Shown here: piece after piece, positions 16,623 through 23,362 of the stretch
Position numbering within the stretch: position 1 is the first letter of the stretch
Layout of the letters: each line of letters starts with the position of its first letter
The notes under the pieces: model-generated
The model's database searches: none
The model's input: the letters and a program-made list of their open reading frames with translations, nothing else
Told to the model about the DNA's origin: nothing
Origin: Myxococcota bacterium
GTDB taxonomy: Bacteria; Myxococcota_C; UBA6777
DNA length: 23,362 bases
NCBI GenBank assembly: GCA_023150835.1
Contig: JAKLKB010000111.1
Coordinates: forward strand, 1 to 23,362
Direction: 5' to 3'
Position numbers and translations under genes: made by a program

Positions 16623-16654
16623 TTGACATGATCTGACATCCCTTTCATTAGAAT
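16623..16654 (+). promoter_or_regulatory. Possible sigma-70 promoter for the four-cysteine protein/RecD2 unit
   Basis: A perfect -35 (TTGACA, 16623-16628) is followed by a good -10 (TAGAAT, 16649-16654), but the 20-base spacing is longer than the usual 16-18. CATTAG at 16646 has better spacing but a poor match. It would give a leader of about 70 bases. Confidence 0.4.
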
Positions 16655-16688
16655 GGGTCAACGTGAAACGATGAGCGATAACCCTTGC

Positions 16689-16713
16689 GTGGCGCACTCC
16701 TTTTCAGCGCCAC
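16689..16713 (+). other. Leader hairpin before the four-cysteine protein gene
   Basis: GTGGCGC (16689-16695) and GCGCCAC (16707-16713) form a perfect 7-bp stem with an 11-base loop, ending a few bases before the strong ribosome site GGAGGAT. It lies in the presumed untranslated leader and could affect message stability or translation. No T-run follows, so it is not a terminator. Confidence 0.5.
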
Positions 16714-16731
16714 CCTTACGGAGGATCAGAG

Positions 16732-17625
16732 ATGACTCGCAACAAATTGGCACGCACCGAACAAAGCACTTCTCCTTCTCTTAGCGAACAAATGAAACAA
16801 AACACTCAGTTCCAAGGTCTCGGCTTCGAGATCTTTGGAGAACAAGAGTTCGTTCGCTACCCTGTCATCGGTGTCAATCAACCCACCAGTGACTACAAAC
16901 CCGAAGGCAAATTCCATAACCGCGTGACGGGCGATGTCTACGACTCCGTTGAGGTTGTCTTCCTCGGCCTTCGCCGCTCGATGACCTTTCGCCCCAATGG
17001 CTACAATGATCCCGTCCCTGCTTGCTTTAGCAACGATGCTCTCCGTCCCGACTCCACCGTCGAACAACCTGTGCATCACACCTGCCATCGCATGGGACCG
17101 CGTGGTCTGATCGCCGAATGCCCTAACGCCCGTTGGAATCGCACCAACGACGGGAAAGCTCGCCGCGCTTGTGACCTCCGTTATACCGCTGCTGTTGATA
17201 TGAACGGCAAGCACTTCTTGATGTACTTCCAAGGCCGCTCCATCGCCCCGCTCGAACGCTTCTTGAGCCAAGTCCGCCAATTCCGCCAACCGTTGTTTGG
17301 TGTACGCGTCGGTCTCAGCTTGATCTATCGCACCAAAAAAGAAGGCTTCATGGGCAACTTCTACGAGATCAACTTCCCCGATATGTCCAACCCTTCCGAG
17401 CGCGATCGTGTCGAAGTTGTTGACGCTCTTGAATTCCAAGAAATGGCCCAATTCTTCAAAGATTACTTTGACACCGCTCCCTCCGAACTCTACCATGAAG
17501 GCGAAGGCGAACCCGACAAAACAGCCGCCACAAATCCCCGTGACGGTGTTCGTTATGCCGATGCCACCGAAAAAAATGATGCGTCCGTCGAAGATCGCTG
17601 GGGCAACGCCAACAACGATTTCTAA
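16732..17625 (+). CDS. Four-cysteine protein resembling phage DNA-metabolism proteins, RecD2 neighbour
   Basis: A soluble protein of 297 residues with no firm assignment. Four cysteines (C98, C118, C130, C147) lie in a block PACFSND...HHTCHRMGP...ECPNARW...RRACDLRY. That layout resembles a family I associate with phage and prophage genes, where the cysteines probably bind zinc. Around it are beta-rich stretches (about 70-85, 150-167, 188-215) that could form an OB-like fold. The last about 60 residues are acidic and polar and end in NDF. Single-stranded DNA-binding proteins also have acidic tails ending in Phe, so I infer possible DNA binding, but the similarity is loose. GGAGGAT just before the ATG is a strong ribosome site, better than most in the window. 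The RecD2-type helicase follows after 45 bases, suggesting a shared role in DNA repair or recombination. Confidence 0.75.
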   Translation: MTRNKLARTEQSTSPSLSEQMKQNTQFQGLGFEIFGEQEFVRYPVIGVNQPTSDYKPEGKFHNRVTGDVYDSVEVVFLGLRRSMTFRPNGYNDPVPACFSNDALRPDSTVEQPVHHTCHRMGPRGLIAECPNARWNRTNDGKARRACDLRYTAAVDMNGKHFLMYFQGRSIAPLERFLSQVRQFRQPLFGVRVGLSLIYRTKKEGFMGNFYEINFPDMSNPSERDRVEVVDALEFQEMAQFFKDYFDTAPSELYHEGEGEPDKTAATNPRDGVRYADATEKNDASVEDRWGNANNDF

Positions 17626-17670
17626 TCCACACAAAAACGACACGCCAAAAAAAACGAACGGGTCAACACG

Positions 17671-19992
17671 ATGCCGATCAGCCCATCTCACACCATCCAT
17701 CCCGAATTCTCTCCCCCAACAGATCGTTCCCCATCTCCCATCCCACCCGCCTTGCGCGATCTTGGCAAGGGGCGGGCCGCAGGAAAGGGCCGAATCGAGA
17801 GCAAGGGGCGGGCCGAAGGAAAGGGCCGAATCGAGAGCAAGGGGCGGGCCGAAGGAAAGGTAAACACCGAGCCGCCTTGTGCTTATGAGGCTGTGGTGAT
17901 CGGGCTGATCTATCGTAAGCCCCAAACCTCTTGGGGGGTGGTGCGGATCCGTCTTGCCGAAGAGATCGCCTGTGCCAAGGGTGCTGTGATGCCCGTTGCC
18001 CTCGGCTCTTGGATTCGGATCGAAGGGTGGTGGGAAGATTGCGAACAGTGGGGGCGTTTGCTGCGCGTGTGGTCGATGCGTGAGTTTGTCCCTGTGGGTG
18101 CGGAAGGGATGACGCGCTATCTGTTGAGCTTGCGTCTTCCTCGCCTGACACCCCCGCGCTGCGAAGAGATCGTCCGAACCTTTGGACGTCATACCCTCGA
18201 AGTCATCGAACAAAAGCCCGAACGACTCAAAGAGCTGGCTTGGCCAGAAGACTTTGCTTCCCAGATCCATCGGGCCTTTTGCCGAAAGATGCCGTCTCGT
18301 TCTTTGCTCGCATCTCCCGAAACATGGGGGCTTTCGCTCGAACAAGCTGAACAACTGCTTCGACACCACGGAAACCGCACGCTCGATCTGTTGCGCCGCG
18401 ATCCCTACCGTTTGTTGTGTGAGGCTGGACTGGCCTTTTCCCTTGCAGAACAAGTCGCTGAGCGCCTCGGCCTTCAATCCCAAGATCCCCGTCGTGTCCG
18501 CGCTGCGATCCAAAGCATTCTCCGCGATGCTGCCGAAAATGAAGGACACACCGCACTCCCACGCCAAGAACTCCTCGCACGCACCCGCAGCCGTCGCCTC
18601 CAACTCGACCCCCAAACCGCGTTGTTTGCGATCTCCCGTATGGAGCAAGAAAACCTCCTTTGTGCCGATCCCGAGGAGGCCTTGCTCGGACTCCCCGAAC
18701 TCGTCCAAGAAGAACGCGAGATCGCTCGCGGCTTGTGGAAGCTTAACCGCCAACGCCAAGAACGAGAGATCCTCGCCCCCAACTCCGACCTCAATCCGCA
18801 ACAAGCCGAAGCCATCCGCCAGATCCAACAATCCCGCTGCATGATCCTGACAGGTGGCCCCGGTACAGGAAAAACCTACACGGTGCGTTCCATGCTTTCT
18901 CTTGGCTGGAAACAGCCGATCTTGGCCGCACCTACGGGAAAAGCCGCAAAGCGCCTTACCGAGTTGACGGGGATGGCCGCGTGGACGCTCCACCGCTTGC
19001 TCGAATACAACCCGACGGATCGCCGCTTTGGACGAGATGCCGAGTCGCCCCTTGATGCCGACTTGATCGTTGTCGACGAAGCCGCGATGCTCGATATCCC
19101 CCTGATGTCCGCTTTGATCCGTTCCATCCGCACCGAACAAACCACGCTTGTGCTTTGCGGTGATGCCAACCAACTACCCTCCGTTGGACCCGGAAACCTC
19201 CTGATGGATCTGATCCAAACACAGCTACTCCCCGTCGTGGAGCTAAAACAAGTCGTCCGTCAACACGAGCAAAACCAGATCATCCCCAATGCCCAACGCA
19301 TCCTCGAAGGAACACCCATCCTCGTCAACAACAAACAGTACGTCGACTTCAAATACTTTTCCGTCGACGCTTCCACCCAAGTGACCGAACGCAAAACCCT
19401 CGTCGAAACCCTCCAGCAGATCTTTTCTCGCCTGCGCAAAGACGGCTACGCCGCCGAAGATATCCAAGTCCTCTCCCCAATGAAAAAAGGCGATGTCCCG
19501 GGCGCTTATGCACTCAATGATGTTCTCCAAAAGCTGCTCAGCCCCGGGATCGACGGTCGTTCGATCGCCAACGGAAACACGCGCTTTTTTCTCGGGGATC
19601 GCGTGATTCAATTGCGCAACGACTACGAACGCGAAGTCTTTAACGGAGACACGGGCGTGATCGTACAAGTCGGTGCAGGGATCGACGTTCGATTCGAACA
19701 ACGCATCGTCTCTTATGATGCCGCAAGTCTCGGTGATCTCGAACTCTCTTACGCCATCTCGATCCACAAAAGCCAAGGCTCCGAATGGCCCGTCGTGATC
19801 CTCCCCCTCTCTCTTGCCCACAAACAAATGCTCTCCCGCCGCCTGCTTTACACCGCGATGACCCGCGCTCAAAAACTCCTGATCCTCGTTGGAGATGAAC
19901 GCGCCGTCGCTCACGCCGTCTCTTCCAACGAAGCAGAAGGCCGCCGGACCACCCTCGCCGATTGGTGCCGTACCCTCCAAGCCATCCGCTAA
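17671..19992 (+). CDS. recD2: RecD2-type SF1B DNA helicase
   Basis: A 5'-3' DNA helicase of 773 residues, of the RecD2/TraA type that works without RecBC. Residues about 70-150 match the RecD2 N-terminal beta domain, and about 150-330 the helix-hairpin-helix region (LPRLTPPRCEEIVRTFG; GLSLEQAEQLL). The motor starts near 375 (LNPQQAEAIRQI) with Walker A GGPGTGKT (395-402, K401), Walker B VVDEAAM (D469, E470), CGDANQLPSVGPG, and C-terminal motifs SYAISIHKSQGSEWPVVILPL and LLYTAMTRAQKLL. All look intact. Residues 1-67 are unusual: a Pro/Ser-rich start and a basic 12-residue repeat. The ATG at 17671 has only a weak ribosome site, so translation may depend on the gene before it. The last 31 bases of the gene region recur 61 bases downstream. 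The gene converges with hemJ. Confidence 0.93.
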   Translation: MPISPSHTIHPEFSPPTDRSPSPIPPALRDLGKGRAAGKGRIESKGRAEGKGRIESKGRAEGKVNTEPPCAYEAVVIGLIYRKPQTSWGVVRIRLAEEIACAKGAVMPVALGSWIRIEGWWEDCEQWGRLLRVWSMREFVPVGAEGMTRYLLSLRLPRLTPPRCEEIVRTFGRHTLEVIEQKPERLKELAWPEDFASQIHRAFCRKMPSRSLLASPETWGLSLEQAEQLLRHHGNRTLDLLRRDPYRLLCEAGLAFSLAEQVAERLGLQSQDPRRVRAAIQSILRDAAENEGHTALPRQELLARTRSRRLQLDPQTALFAISRMEQENLLCADPEEALLGLPELVQEEREIARGLWKLNRQRQEREILAPNSDLNPQQAEAIRQIQQSRCMILTGGPGTGKTYTVRSMLSLGWKQPILAAPTGKAAKRLTELTGMAAWTLHRLLEYNPTDRRFGRDAESPLDADLIVVDEAAMLDIPLMSALIRSIRTEQTTLVLCGDANQLPSVGPGNLLMDLIQTQLLPVVELKQVVRQHEQNQIIPNAQRILEGTPILVNNKQYVDFKYFSVDASTQVTERKTLVETLQQIFSRLRKDGYAAEDIQVLSPMKKGDVPGAYALNDVLQKLLSPGIDGRSIANGNTRFFLGDRVIQLRNDYEREVFNGDTGVIVQVGAGIDVRFEQRIVSYDAASLGDLELSYAISIHKSQGSEWPVVILPLSLAHKQMLSRRLLYTAMTRAQKLLILVGDERAVAHAVSSNEAEGRRTTLADWCRTLQAIR
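17767..17859 (+). repeat. 36-bp in-frame tandem repeat near the RecD2 N-terminus
   Basis: Units at 17767-17802 and 17803-17838 and a partial third at 17839-17859 differ by about one base. Each encodes KGRAEGKGRIES, giving a basic, probably disordered linker before the conserved N-terminal domain. The near-identity points to recent duplication. Confidence 0.92.
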
Positions 19993-20058
19993 ACTTTTGG
20001 TTCGGGGAAAAAAGGCGGGTACAGAGCGCCGTACCCTCCAAGCCATCCGCTAAACTTT
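19967..20058 (+). repeat. 31-bp perfect direct repeat: recD2 3' end duplicated
   Basis: 19967-19997 (the last nine codons of recD2, including the stop, plus five bases) is identical to 20028-20058, 61 bases further on, between recD2 and hemJ. The outer copy is not translated. Its GTACCC (20031-20036) forms one arm of the hemJ terminator. Confidence 0.95.
20008..20036 (-). terminator. Rho-independent terminator of hemJ
   Basis: Read on minus: GGGTAC (20036-20031), an 8-base loop, GTACCC (20022-20017), then three bases and six T (20013-20008). It starts about 33 bases after the hemJ stop. It has no T-run on the plus strand, so it should not terminate recD2 transcription. Confidence 0.75.
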
Positions 20059-20068
20059 CGGGGGGTTT

Positions 20069-20608
20069 TCAGCGCGTAGTGTTCTTTCGCATCGTGCGGT
20101 AGATCCGAATCGCAAGCACCAAGACCCCCGTCAAGATCACCAGCCCCAACAATCCCCACAAAAAATCCACCGCGCTTTTGAGTACCACCAAAAAGACGAT
20201 CGCTACGAGGAAAAGCGTCGCGACCTCATTCCACATCCGTAGCTGCGTTGACGTGTAAACCAGATCATCGCGTTGAAAATGCCTAATTATCCGACCGCAA
20301 GAAAGATGATACCCACACAGGCCCACCACAAACCCCAACTTCACCCACATCCAAGGCTCACGCCAGTACCCAAACCCGTACAGCAGCGCAAAGCCCGTCA
20401 GCAACGTCACCACCATCGACGGCCATGTGATGCCGTACCACAAACGCCGCTGCATCAGCTTGAATTGATCAGCCATCGCTTCTCGCACAGGCGGCTCGCA
20501 CCGCTCGGTCTCTTTGTGGTAAACGAACAGCCGCACGATATAAAACAGGCCCGCAAACCACGTCACCACAAAGACGATGTGCAGAGCCTTGGTGTACAAG
20601 AGCCACAT
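20069..20608 (-). CDS. hemJ: Protoporphyrinogen IX oxidase, HemJ type
   Basis: A membrane enzyme that oxidises protoporphyrinogen IX to protoporphyrin IX, the step before iron insertion in heme synthesis. It has 179 residues and about five membrane segments, in the normal range for HemJ (formerly UPF0093). Visible features are KALHIVFVVTWFAGLFYIVR (7-26) with the conserved heme-ligand candidate H10, WMWVKLGFVVGLCGYHL (86-102) with the conserved K90, and RMWNEVATLFLVAIVFLVVLK. AGGAGG ten bases before the ATG supports the start. It is convergent with recD2 and has its own terminator. No other heme gene is next to it. Confidence 0.92.
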   Translation of the reverse strand: MWLLYTKALHIVFVVTWFAGLFYIVRLFVYHKETERCEPPVREAMADQFKLMQRRLWYGITWPSMVVTLLTGFALLYGFGYWREPWMWVKLGFVVGLCGYHLSCGRIIRHFQRDDLVYTSTQLRMWNEVATLFLVAIVFLVVLKSAVDFLWGLLGLVILTGVLVLAIRIYRTMRKNTTR

Positions 20609-20938
20609 AAACGCGTATCCTCCTGAGGGAAAGAAGGGTTGGTTGGATGGGTTCTATTTTTGTGGGATGCCACCCCACACCCCGCAAGGGAACTCCGTCC
20701 CCTTGACCCCGTGTTGACGAAGAGATCGCAGGCTTTTCAAACCAACGGCTCTGTCGCTCGCAACGAGTGCGAACACGGGGGGGGTTCTCCGCTGCGTAAG
20801 CCCTATCCAAGAAGAAAGACCTTGTTGGATTTGATGGTGTGTGGAGATGCGCATTCTTCCTTCCACTGAGCGAACAAGCCACGAGAGCATACTCGATCCG
20901 CCTTATAAAAAGCAGGGCGATCTACAGGAGTGTTGATC
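20609..20938. other. Divergent gap between hemJ and the ApbA-like gene
   Basis: No gene. It contains a dispersed-repeat copy on minus (20650-20780), an eight-G run, the motif GCGTAAGCCCTATC (20794-20807), and TATAAA (20904-20909), which could serve as a -10 for the plus-strand gene, although no clear -35 is present. Confidence 0.55.
20650..20780 (-). repeat. Dispersed repeat element, copy 3 of 4 (inverted)
   Basis: Read on minus it runs CCGTGTTCGC, GCGACAGAGCCGTTGG, TTTGAAAAGCCTGCGATCTC, CGGGGTCAAGGGG, TTCCCTTGCGGGGTGTGGGG. The first hairpin, 20685-20705, has arms CAAGGGGA and TTCCCTTG. The second pairs GTGGG with CCCAC. It matches copy 4 closely in its second half and copy 2 in its first half. 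Confidence 0.88.
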
Positions 20939-21934
20939 ATGAAGGTGTTGTTGGTTGGAGCGGGTGCTGTAGGGCAAGTGTTTGGCCGCCATTTGCAAAA
21001 GGGCGGAGCCGAGATCCATTTTTTCGTGCGAGAAAAGTACGCACAAGAAGCTCGACAAGGCTATTGGATGGCCCCGTGGGATCGCAAAGATCCGCTATCG
21101 CATCCTGTACGTCTCGAGGGATTTGGCGTGTTGACCACGCTTGAAGAAGTCCGGCAGACGCGATGGCAACAAGTGTATCTTTGTGTGTCTTCGGCGGCGT
21201 TGCGGGTGGGTTGGATCGAAGAGCTTGCCCAAGTTCTCGGTGATGCCGTCGTGATCGCACTACAACCCGGCGTACACGATCGCGATCTGCTTCATCGCTT
21301 CATTGAACCTGAAAGGCTTGTGATGGGAACGGTCGGCTTTTTAAGCTATCACGCCCCGCTGTCCGATGAATCCGTTCTCCATCCTTGCACAGCGTACTGG
21401 TTTCCTCCGCTTTCTCCTACGCCATTTTCGTCTCCCTCCAAAGAAAACTGCCGCTCCGTTGTCGAGGCGCTCAAACGCGGAAAGCTGCCTGCGATCGCTG
21501 TTCGCGATATCGTCGGATCTTCGGCCTATATCTCGGCCCTTTTGATGCACCTTGTCGCGGCGCTCGAATGCAACGGGTGGTCCTGTGAACAGCTTGCCCG
21601 TAGCCCCGACCTTCAAAGCATCCGCAGCGCCACGCTTGAGGTCTTCTATGCGTTTCAAGATTCCTATCGACCGCCTCTTCCGCTTTGGTTGTTTCGATTG
21701 CTTTTGCGCCCGATCTGGATGCGTCTGGGACTCGCGATCGCCCCCAAGATCGTCCCTTTTTCGATCGAGCGCTTTTTACAGGTCCACTTTTCCAAGGTGG
21801 GCGATCAGACGCTTCTGATGCTTGCGGACTCTCTGGCGTTTGGACAGCAGCGCGGCCTCTCGATGCCCGCGCTGTTCTCGCTTTCTGAACGGCTGCGTCA
21901 ACAACGCGCAAAACATCGCGCCGAAAACGCATGA
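20939..21934 (+). CDS. ApbA/PanE-type 2-dehydropantoate reductase family protein
   Basis: A probable NAD(P)H-dependent oxidoreductase of 331 residues. The N-terminus MKVLLVGAGAVGQVFGRHL is the Rossmann dinucleotide motif GxGxxG typical of ketopantoate reductases, followed by the family-like strand pattern QVYLCVSSAAL and ALQPGVHDRDLL. The C-terminal half is helical, as in PanE, but includes a basic, hydrophobic stretch (PLPLWLFRLLLRPIWMRLGL). The conserved lysine of true PanE (usually in a KxxxN-type helix) is not clearly placed, so the pantothenate role is not certain and I give no symbol. GGAG eight bases before ATG 20939 supports this start over GTG and TTG codons at 20930-20935. A dispersed-repeat copy follows 45 bases after the stop. 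Confidence 0.8.
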   Translation: MKVLLVGAGAVGQVFGRHLQKGGAEIHFFVREKYAQEARQGYWMAPWDRKDPLSHPVRLEGFGVLTTLEEVRQTRWQQVYLCVSSAALRVGWIEELAQVLGDAVVIALQPGVHDRDLLHRFIEPERLVMGTVGFLSYHAPLSDESVLHPCTAYWFPPLSPTPFSSPSKENCRSVVEALKRGKLPAIAVRDIVGSSAYISALLMHLVAALECNGWSCEQLARSPDLQSIRSATLEVFYAFQDSYRPPLPLWLFRLLLRPIWMRLGLAIAPKIVPFSIERFLQVHFSKVGDQTLLMLADSLAFGQQRGLSMPALFSLSERLRQQRAKHRAENA

Positions 21935-21979
21935 TGGCGCGAAATAGAAGTCCGAAGTGGTTCGCAGCGTTGAAACAAC

Positions 21980-22110
21980 CCCGTGTTCGTAAACGCCCAA
22001 GCGACAGAGTCGTTGTGTTGAAAAACAAAGCTCTCTTCGCCGATATGGGGTCAAGGGGACGCAGTTCCCTTGCGGGGTGTGGTACCTCGCCCCACAAAAT
22101 CAAACCAACC
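21980..22110 (+). repeat. Dispersed repeat element, copy 4 of 4
   Basis: Landmarks are CCGTGTTCGTAAAC, CAAGCGACAGAGTCGTTG, TTGAAAAACAAAGCTCTC, TTCGCCGATATGGGGTCAAG. The first hairpin, 22052-22072, has arms CAAGGGGA and TTCCCTTG. The second pairs TGTGG with CCACA. It fills most of the gap between the reductase and hydrolase genes, and its end is 34 bases before the hydrolase start. Confidence 0.88.
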
Positions 22111-22144
22111 GCTTGATTCCTGTAAAGAAGAAAGGAGAACACAC

Positions 22145-23098
22145 TTGCGTCGTTTTGGCTTGTGGTTGATGGGTGGCTTGGTGGTATTGGTGCTTTTGGT
22201 AGGAGGGGTGATCTTTTTGTTGAGTACGCCGGATCTTCCGCATGAGACAGTGCGAAAACAGTACGGGCAAGCGCCCTCGCGGTTTGTGTTGTGGTCGGAT
22301 GGAACTCGTGTTCATTATCGCGATCAAGGGAAGCCCGATGCACCGGCTCTTTTGCTGCTTCATGGATCGAATGCTTCGCTTCATACATGGGAAGGATGGG
22401 TAAAGGCGCTTTCGCCCAAGTATCGGGTGATTACAGTCGATCTGCCCGGGCACGGGCTGACGGGGAAGATCGCTGACGGTCGTTATGGATACGACGGGAT
22501 GGTGGTGTTTTTGGAGCGCTTTGTGGCTTGGATGAAGTTGTCGCGTTTTGTGTTGGCAGGCAACTCGATGGGCGGGGCGTTGGCGTGGAAGTATACGTTG
22601 GCGCATCCTGAGCAGGTTCGTGCGTTGATCTTGGTCGATGCTGCGGGGGTTCCGCGCAAACAAGCGGGTCGATTGCCTCTGGCTTTTCGTTTGGCGCGTG
22701 TACCGATCTTGCGCAGCGCTATCTTGTACATCACACCGCGTTCTTTGGTGGCGGAAGGATTGGGGCGTTCCTACGGCGATCCCACCCAGATCACCGATGC
22801 GCTGGTCGATCGATACCATCGACTCGCGCTTCACGAAGGAAACCGCGCCGCGACGGTTGCGCGTTTTGCGACTTACGCCACGGATGTGGCGATCCCGCCG
22901 CTGTCAAAGATCAAAGCTCCGACGTTGATCTTGTGGGGAGAAAAAGATCTTGTCACACCGCTCGATATGTCAGAGATCTTCTTGCGTCAGATCCGTGGCA
23001 GCAAGCGCGTCCTTTATCCCAAGCTTGGGCATCTTCCGATGGAAGAAGATCCACAAACTACCGTCCGCGATGTCTTGGCTTTTTTGCAAAGCTTGTAA
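22145..23098 (+). CDS. Membrane-anchored alpha/beta hydrolase
   Basis: A probable serine hydrolase of 317 residues with an N-terminal membrane anchor (residues about 5-27, LWLMGGLVVLVLLVGGVIFLL), so the catalytic part likely faces the periplasm or lies at the membrane. The fold markers are complete: oxyanion HGSN (73-76), DLPGHGLTG (99-107), nucleophile elbow GNSMGG with S141, acid D268 in LWGEKDLVTP, and H296 in LGHLPMEEDP. The substrate is not predictable; the closest general group is the small-molecule esterase/C-C hydrolase type. I chose the TTG at 22145 because AAAGGAG lies seven bases before it and it opens directly into the anchor. The in-frame ATG at 22070 lies inside the dispersed repeat and would add 25 polar residues with no ribosome site. 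Confidence 0.88.
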   Translation: MRRFGLWLMGGLVVLVLLVGGVIFLLSTPDLPHETVRKQYGQAPSRFVLWSDGTRVHYRDQGKPDAPALLLLHGSNASLHTWEGWVKALSPKYRVITVDLPGHGLTGKIADGRYGYDGMVVFLERFVAWMKLSRFVLAGNSMGGALAWKYTLAHPEQVRALILVDAAGVPRKQAGRLPLAFRLARVPILRSAILYITPRSLVAEGLGRSYGDPTQITDALVDRYHRLALHEGNRAATVARFATYATDVAIPPLSKIKAPTLILWGEKDLVTPLDMSEIFLRQIRGSKRVLYPKLGHLPMEEDPQTTVRDVLAFLQSL

Positions 23099-23145
23099 GT
23101 TCCGCGCTAGATATCGGATGGGGCTTACGCGTCTGCTCTGTTGGG

Positions 23146-23160
23146 TGGGGCGCTGCCCCA
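23146..23160 (+). other. Short strong hairpin after the hydrolase gene
   Basis: TGGGGC and GCCCCA pair perfectly around GCT, about 48 bases after the stop. There is no T-run, so at best it is an atypical terminator or RNA-end stabiliser. Just before it, 23116-23130 carries GGATGGGGCTTACGC, a motif that recurs in inverse form at 13582 and 20794. Confidence 0.4.
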
Positions 23161-23224
23161 TACGCGCCTTGTTAAGGTGGAAACACCGGATAGTCTAGCC
23201 TGATCGCCGTTTCTTTTGTCGCCC

Positions 23225-23359
23225 CCCCCTCAATCCCCCCGTGAACGGGGGGAAGTTGGAACGGGCAGCGTCTGCGCGTCGTGCATACAGCGTGTGTCAT
23301 GGAACACCAAAACCTCGCTGCCTCCGACTTTCGCTCCCTCCCCTGTTCACGGGGGAGGG
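23225..23359. repeat. Fold-back element with imperfect inverted arms
   Basis: The left arm (about 23225-23270) and right arm (about 23313-23359) are inverted relatives: both read CCCCCGTGAAC, then a G-run, AAG, GGA and GGCAGCG when the right one is reversed. Each arm also folds by itself (23235-23252 and 23336-23359). It looks like a small non-coding mobile or fold-back element; its right edge may lie beyond the window. Confidence 0.6.
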
Positions 23360-23362
23360 CTG

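Noticed and set aside
16726-19173. 815-codon minus-strand reading frame opposite the four-cysteine protein and recD2
   Set aside because: It lacks family features, spans two genes with intact motifs on plus, and its repeats are simply the recD2 repeats read backwards.

Overview
This 23.4 kb window looks like chromosome from a large-genome, predatory or social type of deltaproteobacterial lineage, most likely Myxococcota or a relative. The signs are a multidomain Ser/Thr kinase with a degenerate receiver-like N-terminus, a PilZ domain of the myxobacterial type fused to a J-domain, a rhomboid protease with a TPR-like tail, a bacterial-type HemJ, many dispersed and tandem repeats, and moderately high GC in most genes. 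This assignment rests on gene content only; no rRNA, tRNA or marker gene is present.

Layout. 1-895 holds no convincing gene but carries a divergent copy of a dispersed repeat. 896-2686 is an A/T-richer, integron-type tyrosine recombinase with a long extra N-terminus. No attC-like array is visible beside it. 2687-3015 is a repeat-rich gap. 3016-6117 (minus) is a large secreted protein of unknown function. 6118-6972 is a non-coding, repeat-rich gap. Then follow, on plus, kbl (threonine catabolism), a Ser/Thr protein kinase, folE (tetrahydrofolate/pterin synthesis) and an overlapping membrane protein. 13161-13610 is a dense repeat patch. 13611-14549 (minus) is the PilZ/J-domain fusion. 14995-16602 is the rhomboid protein. 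16732-19992 is a two-gene unit: a four-cysteine protein with phage-like features and a RecD2-type helicase. hemJ (20069-20608, minus) converges on recD2. An ApbA/PanE-type reductase and a membrane-anchored alpha/beta hydrolase close the window.

Most genes are metabolic, regulatory or DNA-repair genes that do not form one pathway. The plausible functional units are folE with the downstream membrane gene (overlapping reading frames) and the four-cysteine protein with the RecD2 helicase (45 bp apart, with a promoter-like sequence and a leader hairpin upstream).

The most striking structure is repetitive. A roughly 130-bp element occurs four times (433-560, 13182-13308, 20650-20780 on minus, 21980-22110). 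It has a hairpin whose stem is kept in all copies despite sequence change. There is also a 74-bp tandem repeat, several short tandem repeats (21, 33, 36, 41 and 45 bp, three of them in frame inside genes), and two cases in which the last bases of a gene are duplicated just downstream. One of those duplicates supplies an arm of the hemJ terminator.
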